A stretch of 51,763 bases of DNA, from contig JASJOS010000028.1 in NCBI GenBank assembly GCA_030068525.1, forward strand, positions 1 to 51,763, written 5' to 3'. A program made the translations under genes and the position numbers. Under the pieces are notes generated by a model, which saw only the letters and a program-made list of their open reading frames with translations, was not told the DNA's origin and ran no database searches. Of this stretch, positions 1 to 7,838 are shown piece by piece (the first letter of the stretch is position 1; each line of letters opens with the position of its first letter). This DNA is from Xanthocytophaga flava. GTDB lineage: Bacteria > Bacteroidota > Bacteroidia > Cytophagales > 172606-1.

Positions 1-74
1 AGCATTTTTACTACTTCACTTTTGAAATCGGCACTGTATTTACGCCGTTTACTTGTTGTTTTTTTGCCTTTCAT
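1..74 (-). CDS. IS3-family transposase OrfA, N-terminal fragment
   Basis: An ATG at 74 on the minus strand opens 24 codons that run off the window. The visible protein begins MKGKKTTSKRRKYSADFKSE. The stretch RRKYSADFKSEVVKM is the classic start of the helix-turn-helix OrfA of IS3-family elements, which binds the IS ends and is normally joined to the OrfB integrase by programmed frameshifting. The start lies 51 bp inside the IS terminus, a normal distance. It is cut by the window edge, not by mutation as far as can be seen. Confidence 0.85.
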   Translation of the reverse strand, partial: MKGKKTTSKRRKYSADFKSEVVKM

Positions 75-125
75 TTACTTGCTAAGTTAAGCAAGTTTTG
101 TGTCCCGATTTTTAGGACCACCTCA
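1..125 (-). mobile_element. IS3-family insertion sequence, 5' end (partial)
   Basis: The segment holds the upstream end of an insertion sequence whose body runs off the left edge of the window. Reading the minus strand from 125, the terminus begins TGAGGTGGTCCTAAAAATCG. The same sequence occurs at 51638 on the plus strand, where it is the opposite end of another copy. The two termini match as an inverted repeat of about 35 bp with two mismatches, and they start with TG as IS3-family ends do. The transposase OrfA start lies just inside at 74. Only one end is present, so target-site duplication cannot be judged. Confidence 0.85.
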
Positions 126-295
126 GTCAGCAGTGCTTGGTTAGCAAGAGATTGTTCCTCATCTTTTTGAATGGCTTTGATACGTTGTGCCATTCGGAAC
201 AGTTGATGGTTCAGGCGGGCTTCATAAACTAGTAGTCCATAATATTCAGATTTGTATTTGCGAATAGCGGTTGTATTAGTATGATAACGAGGCAT
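71..295 (-). pseudogene. Small hypothetical gene whose 3' end is replaced by the IS end
   Basis: A 74-codon frame begins at 295 on the minus strand (MPRYHTNTTAIRKYKSEYYG). Residues 1-56 come from host DNA. From codon 57 on (TEVVLKIGTQ...) the reading is simply the IS terminus, up to a chance stop inside the element. The host part is basic and aromatic, with a predicted helical tail, and I do not recognise it. The likely reading is a small gene cut by IS insertion after about 56 codons, its 3' part lying beyond the window or lost. It could also be non-coding sequence that happens to be open. Confidence 0.4.
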
Positions 296-582
296 ATAGA
301 TTGTAAATAGTTAGTCGTTTATTGAGTGAATTATTTACCTTAAATATACCTGAATCCAACCTAGCATCCAAAAATATCAGAATAACGCTCAGAGTTCATT
401 GTCAGGAAGTTATAGTGTTTTTTGAAAAATATTTTTGCTATTCCTTCAGTGTGAATCTGAAGAGACAATCCTAAAAGTTTGTGTGTCTTTATCGGTTGGT
501 AGTGCCAGGAGAGAAGAAACATTCCCGCTGGGTACGGGAAGTTACTACTATTCAGGTGGCCTTTGCAAAATAGATACACCTA
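296..582. other. Gene-free stretch, nothing recognised
   Basis: About 290 bp between the IS-cut small frame and the mntH terminator. A 72-codon minus-strand frame (361-579) is open here, but its composition is unlike a protein of this genome and it resembles nothing known to me. I see no repeat, RNA or promoter I can defend. Confidence 0.5.
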
Positions 583-616
583 AATAAAAAAGCAGTTGCA
601 CGTATGTGCAACTGCT
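583..616 (-). terminator. Rho-independent terminator of mntH
   Basis: AGCAGTTGCAC (591-601) and GTGCAACTGCT (606-616) form a perfect 11-bp stem with a GTAT loop. On the minus strand the stem is followed by a T-rich run (complement of aataaaaaa, 582-590). It lies 56 bp beyond the mntH stop and points the right way to end that transcript. Confidence 0.85.
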
Positions 617-671
617 CAGGCATCAAGAAACGCATAGATTCAAAAAAGCTGTAGTAAGCTACGCGGCATAG

Positions 672-2009
672 TTATATTTCAAACAATACCTGAAACAACA
701 GGTATAGGTTTAATACGATAATGATAGAGGCTACAATCCATGTGATAGTGGTTAATAGCGGGCTATTAACAAATTTTCCCATCTTTGCTTTGCTACTGGT
801 AAATATAACCAACGGAACCACTGCAAAGCTCAACTGAAGTGACAATACTACCTGACTGAAAACCAATAGTTGTGCAGTGCCTCTTTCTCCGTAAAGGAAT
901 GCTACCCACAAGGCAGGAATAATCGCAATCCCTCTGGTTACTAAGCGACGTAGCCATGGCTTCAGACGCAGATTCAGAAAACCTTCCATTACAATTTGTC
1001 CAGCCAATGTTCCTGTAAGTGTCGCATTTAATCCACTTGCCAGCAACGCAATACCAAATACAATAGCTGCCCATTTGGCTCCTAATAACGGATCAAGCAA
1101 ATGATAAGCATCTCCAATATCTGCTACAGTGTGATTACCAGAAAAGTGAAACGCTGCTGCCGCTACAATCAGAATAGATGCATTGATCAGAAAGGCAATA
1201 AAAAGGGATCCTGTTGAGTCAATACTCGCGAAACGAATGGCTTCCTTTTTTCCTTTTTCTGTATCTGAAAACTTACGCATTTTGGCTACACTGGAGTGTA
1301 GATACAAATTGTGTGGCATTACCGTAGCTCCCAAAATACCTATTGCGATATACAGCATACTAGGATTTGTTACAATCTGTGCACTTGGTATAAACCCTTT
1401 ACTTAATTGGGCAATATCAGGCTGTGAAAGTAAAATCTCGTAACCAAAGCATAGGATGATAATAAAGATGATCCCACCTACTGTACGTTCCAATGCCTGA
1501 AAACCTTTGTGCTGCAATAATAGTAAAAGCATCACATCCGCTATCGTGATCAGTACTCCAATACTAAGAGGAATATTAAATAGCAGGTTGATAGCCAGTG
1601 CTGCGCCAATAATCTCAGCTAAGTCTGTCGCAATGATGGCAATCTCACATAACACCCACAAAAATATCGTAACACCCTTGGAGTAGGATTCCCGACAGGC
1701 CTGAGCTAAGTCATGACCTGTTACAATACCTAATTTAAGAGCCAGATATTGCAAAATCATAGCAAAAATACTGGAAAGGCCTATGACCGAAAGCAGAGAA
1801 TAGCCAAACTGTGAACCTCCTGCTATATCGGTAGCCCAGTTGCCCGGGTCCATATATCCTACTGCAACCAATAATCCCGGACCAATAAAAGCTTTTAGCT
1901 TACTCCAGAACCCTTTACTTTCGTCTATCGTGATGCATTCTGATGCCATTGAGTCCACTTGCGACGTCTGTACTGCATTAACAGTTTGAGAGGCAAGGGT
2001 TTGGGGCAT
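672..2009 (-). CDS. mntH: Nramp-family Mn2+/Fe2+:H+ symporter MntH
   Basis: An inner-membrane divalent metal importer driven by protons. The two signature unwound-helix motifs are present: DPGN in the first helix (residues 89-92 of the longest frame) and MPHN in the sixth (266-269). These supply the metal-coordinating Asp, Asn and Met. About eleven hydrophobic segments follow, and the length is normal for bacterial Nramp. The frame stays open to a TTG at 2114, adding a 35-residue tail with little coding character. I prefer the ATG at 2009, because the longer form would put the operator-like repeat (2123-2138) 8 bp before the start codon. A start at M56 (1949) is also possible. It is divergent from a DtxR-type metal regulator, so Mn- or Fe-dependent repression is likely. 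Confidence 0.93.
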   Translation of the reverse strand: MPQTLASQTVNAVQTSQVDSMASECITIDESKGFWSKLKAFIGPGLLVAVGYMDPGNWATDIAGGSQFGYSLLSVIGLSSIFAMILQYLALKLGIVTGHDLAQACRESYSKGVTIFLWVLCEIAIIATDLAEIIGAALAINLLFNIPLSIGVLITIADVMLLLLLQHKGFQALERTVGGIIFIIILCFGYEILLSQPDIAQLSKGFIPSAQIVTNPSMLYIAIGILGATVMPHNLYLHSSVAKMRKFSDTEKGKKEAIRFASIDSTGSLFIAFLINASILIVAAAAFHFSGNHTVADIGDAYHLLDPLLGAKWAAIVFGIALLASGLNATLTGTLAGQIVMEGFLNLRLKPWLRRLVTRGIAIIPALWVAFLYGERGTAQLLVFSQVVLSLQLSFAVVPLVIFTSSKAKMGKFVNSPLLTTITWIVASIIIVLNLYLLFQVLFEI

Positions 2010-2122
2010 AGATACCGAGGTAAGAAATTCTTTTACTTTTGTATTCACTTTTATGTATGGTTTTATTGCGCTTCTAATTTTAAGTAAATCTATAATAGAA
2101 AATGCATTTATCAAAACAATTT

Positions 2123-2138
2123 TTTAGGTTTGTCTAAA
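2123..2138. promoter_or_regulatory. Putative DtxR/MntR-type operator upstream of mntH
   Basis: TTTAGGTTTGTCTAAA is an imperfect inverted repeat (TTTAGG / TCTAAA, one mismatch in six) in an AT-rich tract between mntH and the dtxR-like gene. DtxR-family repressors commonly bind repeats built on TTTAGG...CCTAAA halves. The location and the neighbouring DtxR-type gene support an autoregulated metal switch. No footprint or second copy is available, so this is inference. Confidence 0.5.
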
Positions 2139-2163
2139 TTTTAATTATAAAATATATTTCGAC

Positions 2164-2171
2164 TACCTTTG
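2164..2171 (+). promoter_or_regulatory. Bacteroidota -7 box for the DtxR-type regulator
   Basis: TACCTTTG fits the TAnnTTTG -7 element of Bacteroidota promoters and lies 90 bp upstream of the regulator's ATG. No well-spaced TTTG -33 element is obvious, which is common for regulated promoters in this phylum. Confidence 0.45.
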
Positions 2172-2185
2172 CTATCAAGAATTTT

Positions 2186-2242
2186 GTCAGAGTTCTGACG
2201 AAGCGGAATGAACCCTATATACCGTTACTAATCAGAGTTCTG
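2186..2242. repeat. Repeated TCAGAGTTCTG palindrome in the regulator's leader
   Basis: GTCAGAGTTCTGAC (2186-2199) is a perfect 6+2+6 palindrome just downstream of the predicted -7 box. Its core TCAGAGTTCTG recurs exactly at 2232-2242, 45 bp on, 20 bp before the regulator's ATG. Two spaced copies in a 5' leader look like operator sites for a dimeric repressor, either the DtxR-type protein itself or another factor. Confidence 0.5.
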
Positions 2243-2261
2243 CAAAGAAAAACAGAAGCAA

Positions 2262-2918
2262 ATGGTTTCATTTACAGAAGAAAACTATCTAAAAATCATC
2301 TATAAGCTTTGTGCTTCCGGTGATAATGGCGCTACCACCAACGCTATTGCTCAATTAACCCAAACTAAACCGTCATCGGTATCTGACATGCTCAAAAAAA
2401 TGTCGGACCGCCAGTTAGTTGATTATAAAAAATACCAAGGTGTTAGTTTAACAGAAGAAGGCGAAAGGCTGGCATTACGGGTGATTCGTCGACATCGTTT
2501 ATGGGAAGTATTTCTGGTTGAAAAACTAAGTTTTGCCTGGGATGAAGTCCATGAACTGGCAGAAGAACTGGAGCATATTGAATCTGAGCAATTGATTATC
2601 CGGCTGGATGAGTTTTTAGGCTTTCCCCAATTTGATCCGCATGGAGATCCCATTCCAGACCAACATGGTAAGATTACCAAAGTAAAGAAAATTAAGCTTA
2701 CTCACATTGAGGAAGGTTTACAATACAAGATTGTAGGAATGGAAGATACTTCAGATGCTTTTCTGCAATACCTGACCAAAATAGGAATGGATTTGTCGAG
2801 TAAGGTTACGTTAGTGGAAAAGATTGAATTCGATCAATCAATGGTACTGAACATCAACGGAAAATCCACTACAGTATCTCATAAGTTTACAGAGAATGTT
2901 TGGGTAAGTGAGTTGTAA
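2262..2918 (+). CDS. DtxR/MntR-family metal-dependent transcriptional repressor
   Basis: A 218-aa cytoplasmic DNA-binding protein. The N-terminal winged helix (about 5-70) begins FTEENYLKIIYKL, the usual opening of MntR/IdeR proteins, and has the recognition-helix region AQLTQTKPSSVSDMLKKM. It is followed by the metal-binding dimerisation helices (RRHRLWEVFLVEKL, then HELAEELEHIES, rich in His and Glu). The C-terminal third (about 145-218) looks like the SH3-like/FeoA domain of the longer family members. Bound Mn2+ or Fe2+ would activate repression of the divergent mntH gene. The ATG at 2262 gives the expected N-terminus. Which metal it senses cannot be told from the sequence. Confidence 0.92.
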   Translation: MVSFTEENYLKIIYKLCASGDNGATTNAIAQLTQTKPSSVSDMLKKMSDRQLVDYKKYQGVSLTEEGERLALRVIRRHRLWEVFLVEKLSFAWDEVHELAEELEHIESEQLIIRLDEFLGFPQFDPHGDPIPDQHGKITKVKKIKLTHIEEGLQYKIVGMEDTSDAFLQYLTKIGMDLSSKVTLVEKIEFDQSMVLNINGKSTTVSHKFTENVWVSEL

Positions 2919-2953
2919 AAAAGATTACAGGTTCATATAAAAGCGATTTGGGG

Positions 2954-3595
2954 TTAAGCCTGAATAATTTTCTCCCGAATCGCTTTGGCAACTGCCTCTG
3001 GTCCACACTGAACATGTAGTTTTTGATAGATGTTCTTCAAATGACGGCGAACGGTTTCAATAGAGATTGAAAACTCAATTCCAATCATACGATAGGTATA
3101 TCCTTTTGCCAGTAATTCCAACACCTGGCGTTCTCGTGGGGTGACATTGTATTCACTAGATGTACGTAAAGGCTGATGAAAGGTTTGTAATACCTTTCTC
3201 GCAACACCAGGCGACATAGGTCCTCCTCCTTCATATACATCCATAATAGATTGAATCAGGTGCATGGATGTATCTTTTTTGAGTAAGTAGCCATCCGCTC
3301 CATTGCTCAGACAGGTAAATAATTTTTCATCATCATCAAATACTGTATGCATCAATACCCGAATGCTTACATCATACTCCTTTACTATCCGGATTCCTTC
3401 TATACCATTTACTTCAGGCATATCTATATCCATAACAATCACATGTGGTTTGTAATGGCGTATATCCCAGTAAATATTACTGCAATTGGCATAAGATCCT
3501 TTGAGTATCAGCCCCTCTGTATTGCCTATCAGCATTTCCAGCAAAGACCTTAACTTGTCGTTATCTTCATAAATGGCTACATGAATCGGATACAT
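2954..3595 (-). CDS. NarL/LuxR-type response regulator
   Basis: A 213-aa two-component response regulator. The receiver domain (about 4-120) has the acidic pocket YEDND near residues 9-13, the phospho-acceptor Asp56 in VMDIDMP and the conserved Lys in GADGYLLKKD. A LuxR-type helix-turn-helix follows (about 145-210; TPRERQVLELLAKGYTYRMI). I start at the ATG at 3595 because the extra codons that stay open to 3763 encode no receiver sequence. Its gene is 181 bp downstream of the sensor kinase gene on the same strand, so the two form a pair. Its target genes are unknown; the nearest unregulated large unit is the T6SS cluster beyond the kinase. Confidence 0.93.
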   Translation of the reverse strand: MYPIHVAIYEDNDKLRSLLEMLIGNTEGLILKGSYANCSNIYWDIRHYKPHVIVMDIDMPEVNGIEGIRIVKEYDVSIRVLMHTVFDDDEKLFTCLSNGADGYLLKKDTSMHLIQSIMDVYEGGGPMSPGVARKVLQTFHQPLRTSSEYNVTPRERQVLELLAKGYTYRMIGIEFSISIETVRRHLKNIYQKLHVQCGPEAVAKAIREKIIQA

Positions 3596-3776
3596 AAGAA
3601 GAATAAGAATAAAGATATAACTAGTTAACCAATATGTATGAAAGACAACTGTGACTATATGTCTGTCTTTGAAGGATATAATAAGTGAACGTGTATTTGT
3701 AAAATAATACACAGATACAAATGAACTCTTAACAAAGAAAGCAGAGTATGTGCAGGATGTCAATAACCCTTTTTGG

Positions 3777-6700
3777 TCAATGTATAACAGGGAACTGTAG
3801 TCGAATAGTTGTACCCTGGCCTAAGGCTGAACGGATAGATAGAGCTCCTTTTAGATTCTCAGCCCGTTTTTGCAGATTTCGTAAACCATTTCGGTCCTGA
3901 TGGCTAGCAGGGTCAAATCCTATCCCATTATCTTCTATAAGCATTTGTAGCTGATGATGGTTGACTGTAATGGTTATTCGGGCATGACTGCAATGGGCAT
4001 ACTTAACCAGATTATTTATCGCCTCTTTGAATATGAGATAAAAATCCCGTCGTTTTTCCATTTCAAGCTTCAGATTTTCTATAGAATCAGGCACCTGAAT
4101 ATGATAGCTTATGTTTCGGGCTTCCAGTAGTTCTGAGGCATACCTTACCATCCGTGATACGAGTATGGATAATTCATCATTATGAGGATTTATACTCCAG
4201 ACAATATCGTCCATCGAACCACTAATCCGATGTACCTCTTCCATCATTTTGTCCAGAAACGGAGAAGACACAGCAGGGTTTTGAAGGTTCTGTTTTACCA
4301 TCATTCCCATAATGCTAATACCACTTAATGACGAGCCAATTTCATCATGCAGATCGGCAGAGATCCTGTTTCTGACATGTTGCAATTGCAAAATCTGTTG
4401 TACCCTGTAATGATAAAGTGCATATAGAAGTGTGAGGACAGCTACTGCCATCATAATACGGAACCACCAGGTTTCATAAAAAGCGGGTAAGATCGTGATA
4501 TGTATGCTGGTAATATGAGGGTTCCAGTTCCCAAAGGCATCACCTGCTTTCAGGCGCAATGTATAGGAACCAGGATCTAGATTCGTATAATAAGCCACAT
4601 GTGCCGAACCACTTTGATGCCATTTTTCTTCAAAGCCTTCCAGTAAATAAGCATACTGGTTGTTTTGTAGCTTGGTGTAATTTAAGGCCACAAAGTTGAC
4701 AGTAAAGGCATTGTCATGTCTTTCGAGTTTGATAGGCTGAGTGAAATCTGTCTGTAAAACCTTATCATGTACCTGAAAACTGCTGATTGCCAATGTAGGT
4801 AATACAGGCTTTTGCATCAGATTGGAGACATTTACAATGTCAAATCCATTTTTTTGTCCAATCAGGAGTTCCTTTTTATTGGGTGTGGTATAGACACGTC
4901 GCAGTGTATTGTTTTGTGAGAGCCCGTCATTGATAGTGAAGCGGATAATTCGTTTAGTGAAAGGATTATAACAATGTAATCCTTCAAAGTTACCAATCCA
5001 GATATTGCCTAAAGTGTCTTCTGCAATTCCGTTGTTCTCTCTGTCATATAGTCCATCTTTGCTGGTAAGTAGGGTAAGTAGGTTGCCTTTGGAATCAGTT
5101 TCTGTAATACTCCCCCAGCGGGCAGCCCATATATGTCCCTGATGATCCTCATAGATGGAATTAACTGTCCGATCAAAACCGGGATTATTTTTGATCGCGA
5201 TGGAATCCAAACTTACAAATCGTTTTTGTTTTTCATCTGCAAGGTATAGTCCCTGATAGGTTGCAAGCCACACACGTCCTTGCCTATCCTGATATAGATC
5301 ATTAATCAGATTACTATTGTGTTGAAACTGTTGCTGGGCTACTTTGCTCCAGGGAGTTACATCCCTGGTTGTCTTTGTATCTAATACATGAATACCTTCA
5401 TCTGAGTTGCCGATCCAGAGACGTTGCGATTTGTCAAAGAAACCATACATAAAGAAGGACACAGAATAAAACGGAATGGTTGAACGTGCCAGCGGTGTAT
5501 CCAGAAATCTATCTGAGCCAGGATCATATACAAATAGTCCTCCCCGTTTATAATCCCATCGGTTCACTCCAATCCAAAGTATACCATCTGGTCGTTGGTC
5601 AATCCAGGTAATCTCCGCCTGATGCAGATTCTGTGGGAAGTGTATGTGTTTAAACTGTCCACTTTTTCTGTTCCAATGCAGTAAGCCCTGGCGAGATAGC
5701 CCCAACCAGAAGCTTTGGCCAGTAGAGTCACGTTGGTCTGGTGTAATGACATTTACTGTTACTGAAAATTGAAGGAGATTGACAGGTAGCTGAACTTTAT
5801 GAATAAGGTTACTTTGTGGATGGTATTTCAAAATGCCTTCTGATGTGCAGACCCATACAATGCCATTGGTTTTTTCCCGAAAAATATAATAGACATTATA
5901 GGCATCTGGAAACAAATTGGTAAAATTATAGAATTTTTGTTGTTCAGGGCGATATACCCATAGTCTTTCATGGGTACCAACCCACAAAATTCTTTGATTA
6001 TTCTCATCAAATCCTTCTCTGACACAGGTAATCGCCAAAGGTCTGTTCATATCCTGAAATGTCTGATAGGTATTTGTGTGAGGATTATACTGAATGAGAC
6101 CGCGGTTCTCTGACCCTAACCACAGCATACCTTTAGAATCCACACATCCTTTGGTGAAAACAATCGGATCATTTCTTCCATGTATCTTGCTATCCGCACC
6201 CAGGACGCAGACAAAAGTATCTTTGTTACGATCATATCTGAATAAACCGTTATCTGTACAGATTGCCCATAGTGTATGCTGACTATCTTCAACAAATGAT
6301 GCTTTTATCCATACATAATTTGTCTGGCGTAAAGGATAATACTTGGTTTTATGAGTAGTCAAATCCATCTGATTTATTCCTTGCATATCACTATACCATC
6401 CTTTACCATATGAATCAATAAAGAAAGATCCTGATTGTGGCCCTGAAGGTGTATGACCTGGCTTATACAAGGCTTGCATGTTCATAGAATTGGATTTGAT
6501 CTGGCAGATTCCATTTCGGTCACTGGAAATCCAGATCGTATTCTGAGAGTCAGCTGCTATGCCTGTGACAAGATTGGTTTCCGGTGTTAGAAAAGACCGG
6601 AAAGTAGATCCATCGTATCGGGTAGGGCATGTGCGGGTACCAAACCACATAAATCCCTGTTTGTCTTGCGTGGCAAAATAGGTTGTATTACTGGGCAGTC

Positions 6701-6809
6701 CGTCCTGAATAGTAATAGTTTCAAATGAGACAGATGGTAGCTGTGCATGAACCAACGAACTGAGGAATACAAATAATAGCCAGCCTTTATAATAAAATGT
6801 ATTTGTCAT
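3777..6809 (-). CDS. Reg_prop/Y_Y_Y sensor histidine kinase (HisKA_3 type)
   Basis: A 1010-aa membrane sensor. A signal peptide (1-22, ending SLVHA) is followed by a long periplasmic region of Reg_prop repeats with recurring 'G.lWiGt..gl..y' blades (about 25-660), which should form two beta-propellers. Next come a Y_Y_Y immunoglobulin-like domain (about 690-765), one membrane helix near 775-797, then the HisKA_3 dimerisation box with His821 in DLHDEIGSSLS and an HATPase with N-box EAINNLVKYA and G-boxes DNGIGFD and NGLRNL. It should phosphorylate the LuxR-type regulator encoded downstream. Propeller sensors of this class often sense carbohydrate, but there is no sugar gene beside it, so the ligand is open. 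Confidence 0.93.
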   Translation of the reverse strand: MTNTFYYKGWLLFVFLSSLVHAQLPSVSFETITIQDGLPSNTTYFATQDKQGFMWFGTRTCPTRYDGSTFRSFLTPETNLVTGIAADSQNTIWISSDRNGICQIKSNSMNMQALYKPGHTPSGPQSGSFFIDSYGKGWYSDMQGINQMDLTTHKTKYYPLRQTNYVWIKASFVEDSQHTLWAICTDNGLFRYDRNKDTFVCVLGADSKIHGRNDPIVFTKGCVDSKGMLWLGSENRGLIQYNPHTNTYQTFQDMNRPLAITCVREGFDENNQRILWVGTHERLWVYRPEQQKFYNFTNLFPDAYNVYYIFREKTNGIVWVCTSEGILKYHPQSNLIHKVQLPVNLLQFSVTVNVITPDQRDSTGQSFWLGLSRQGLLHWNRKSGQFKHIHFPQNLHQAEITWIDQRPDGILWIGVNRWDYKRGGLFVYDPGSDRFLDTPLARSTIPFYSVSFFMYGFFDKSQRLWIGNSDEGIHVLDTKTTRDVTPWSKVAQQQFQHNSNLINDLYQDRQGRVWLATYQGLYLADEKQKRFVSLDSIAIKNNPGFDRTVNSIYEDHQGHIWAARWGSITETDSKGNLLTLLTSKDGLYDRENNGIAEDTLGNIWIGNFEGLHCYNPFTKRIIRFTINDGLSQNNTLRRVYTTPNKKELLIGQKNGFDIVNVSNLMQKPVLPTLAISSFQVHDKVLQTDFTQPIKLERHDNAFTVNFVALNYTKLQNNQYAYLLEGFEEKWHQSGSAHVAYYTNLDPGSYTLRLKAGDAFGNWNPHITSIHITILPAFYETWWFRIMMAVAVLTLLYALYHYRVQQILQLQHVRNRISADLHDEIGSSLSGISIMGMMVKQNLQNPAVSSPFLDKMMEEVHRISGSMDDIVWSINPHNDELSILVSRMVRYASELLEARNISYHIQVPDSIENLKLEMEKRRDFYLIFKEAINNLVKYAHCSHARITITVNHHQLQMLIEDNGIGFDPASHQDRNGLRNLQKRAENLKGALSIRSALGQGTTIRLQFPVIH

Positions 6810-7095
6810 TAAGGAGTTTGTAAGTTGTATCTGAGTGGTACAACTGCTTATACGAAAATAGTAAATAAATGCCTGATTTTATATGTTCCGCCTATCTGAC
6901 TTGTGTATAAAAGGGTATATATGTTTACTTATCCTCCTATAATTCCTCTTTTCCCCATTAAGCAGGTCAAATTATGTGTATAAAGGGTTATTGAAGACCT
7001 TCTCTGCAATCCCGTACTTAGTACATATAAAAAGGATGAAAAATCAGCAATCAGATTAGAGGAGTTTTCTAGAGGTGCGGGAATAAAGAAAAATA

Positions 7096-7178
7096 CCTTC
7101 CTGTCCCCTGAAAGGATCACTCACCTTCTGTCTTCCTGAAAAGTTCATTCATTCCTTATCTGTCTTTCTGAAAGGATC
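7096..7178 (+). repeat. Three imperfect tandem repeats upstream of the T6SS cluster
   Basis: Units at 7096-7118, 7124-7146 and 7154-7178 share the pattern CCTTnnTGTCnnnCTGAAAGGATC; the middle unit ends AAAAGTTC. Unit starts are 28 and 30 bp apart. An inverted copy of the core, GATCCTTTCAG, lies at 7258-7268. Regular spacing of nearly three helical turns suggests cooperative protein binding; the inverted copy could also pair with a direct copy in RNA. Confidence 0.6.
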
Positions 7179-7287
7179 TATTGACAAATAGAGTTGTGTT
7201 TACTTTCTGAGAGAAAAAGATTTATTCAAGATCCAAAGGTCGCCGGTATTGTCACGAGATCCTTTCAGGAGGACCGGGAGGGAGAGA

Positions 7288-7303
7288 GTCCTTTCTGAAG
7301 GAC
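7288..7303. other. Short hairpin in the T6SS leader
   Basis: GTCCTT-TCTG-AAGGAC is a perfect 6-bp stem with a 4-nt loop, containing another partial TTTCTGAA(A)GGA core. No T-run follows, so it is not a standard terminator. It could be an operator or a leader RNA fold. Confidence 0.35.
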
Positions 7304-7508
7304 ATCGAAGGGAGAAGGGCCTTACAGGACAGGAATAGAGAATGATACTTCCAGAATGATAGGATGAGGATATATTTTTTCAGGATATGTCACAAGAAAA
7401 AGGAAAAAAGAATCCTGAAAACAAAATGTGTATAAAGGGTTAGTTACATATCAAAAATACACGCTTACTAAAGTATATAAACCAGAAATTGTTTACAACC
7501 AGCTAATT

Positions 7509-7802
7509 ATGTCAAAGCCTGCCGCTCGCATTGGTGATATGCATACCTGCCCGATGATAACGGTGCTGGTGCCACACGTAGGAGGACCTGTAATGGGTCC
7601 GGGAATGCCTACTGTCTTAATTGGTAGTATGCCCGCTGCTGTAATGGGAGATATGTGTACCTGTGTGGGCCCTCCCGATAGTATTATACTTGGATCTGCT
7701 ACAGTTTTGATAGGAGGAAAGCCCGCAGCCCGGATGGGTGACATGACCGCACATGGCGGCCTGATTGTGCTGGGCTGTCCTACAGTTCTGATAGGTGGAT
7801 AA
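7509..7802 (+). CDS. PAAR-domain spike tip protein
   Basis: A 97-aa protein made only of PAAR repeats: SKPAARIGDMHTCPM, MPTVLIGSMPAAVMGDMCTC, CPTVLIGG. PAAR proteins cap the VgrG trimer and form the membrane-piercing tip of the T6SS, with a Zn-binding His/Cys site. There is no toxin extension, so this is a bare tip. The frame is open upstream to 7428, but the ATG at 7509 matches the standard PAAR N-terminus and excludes codons that overlap the 17-bp repeat. It is the first gene of the cluster, 36 bp before tssB. Confidence 0.93.
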   Translation: MSKPAARIGDMHTCPMITVLVPHVGGPVMGPGMPTVLIGSMPAAVMGDMCTCVGPPDSIILGSATVLIGGKPAARMGDMTAHGGLIVLGCPTVLIGG

Positions 7803-7838
7803 AACAATATATTCTTTTACTCTCTAACCCTTACAATC

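Larger units (their letters stand above)
6974..7442 (+). repeat. 17-bp direct repeat ATGTGTATAAAGGGTTA (6974-6990 and 7426-7442)
   Basis: The 17-mer occurs exactly twice, 452 bp apart, bracketing the tandem-repeat leader. A looser third copy, GTGTATAAAAGGGTA, lies at 6903-6917. Copies one and three lie on the kinase side, copy two 67 bp before the PAAR start. They may be binding sites shared by the kinase and T6SS promoters, or scars of a local duplication or insertion. Confidence 0.6.
6810..7508. other. Repeat-rich leader between kinase and T6SS cluster
   Basis: A 699-bp divergent intergenic region between the kinase (minus) and the PAAR gene (plus). It holds a 17-bp direct repeat, three tandem CTGAAAGGATC-type repeats with an inverted copy, and a short hairpin, each listed separately. 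No open frame in it looks coding, and no clear TAnnTTTG box was found for either direction. Confidence 0.6.

Noticed and set aside
361-579. 72-codon minus-strand frame
   Set aside because: Composition is unlike coding sequence here, no recognisable motif, and it lies beyond the mntH terminator with no promoter.
2010-2114. Longer mntH start at a TTG (2114)
   Set aside because: The added 35 codons lack coding character and place the start 8 bp from the operator-like repeat; the ATG at 2009 is a simpler choice, though the point is not settled.
3596-3763. N-terminal extension of the response regulator
   Set aside because: The extra 56 codons do not belong to a receiver domain and read like an untranslated leader; MYPIHVAIYEDND is the standard beginning.
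7096-7178. CRISPR array
   Set aside because: Only three degenerate units, with 5-7 bp between them rather than spacers of 25-40 bp, and no cas genes nearby.
7493-7807. Minus-strand frame opposite the PAAR gene
   Set aside because: It is the mirror of a repetitive Gly/Pro-rich coding region; the PAAR motif on the plus strand explains the sequence fully.
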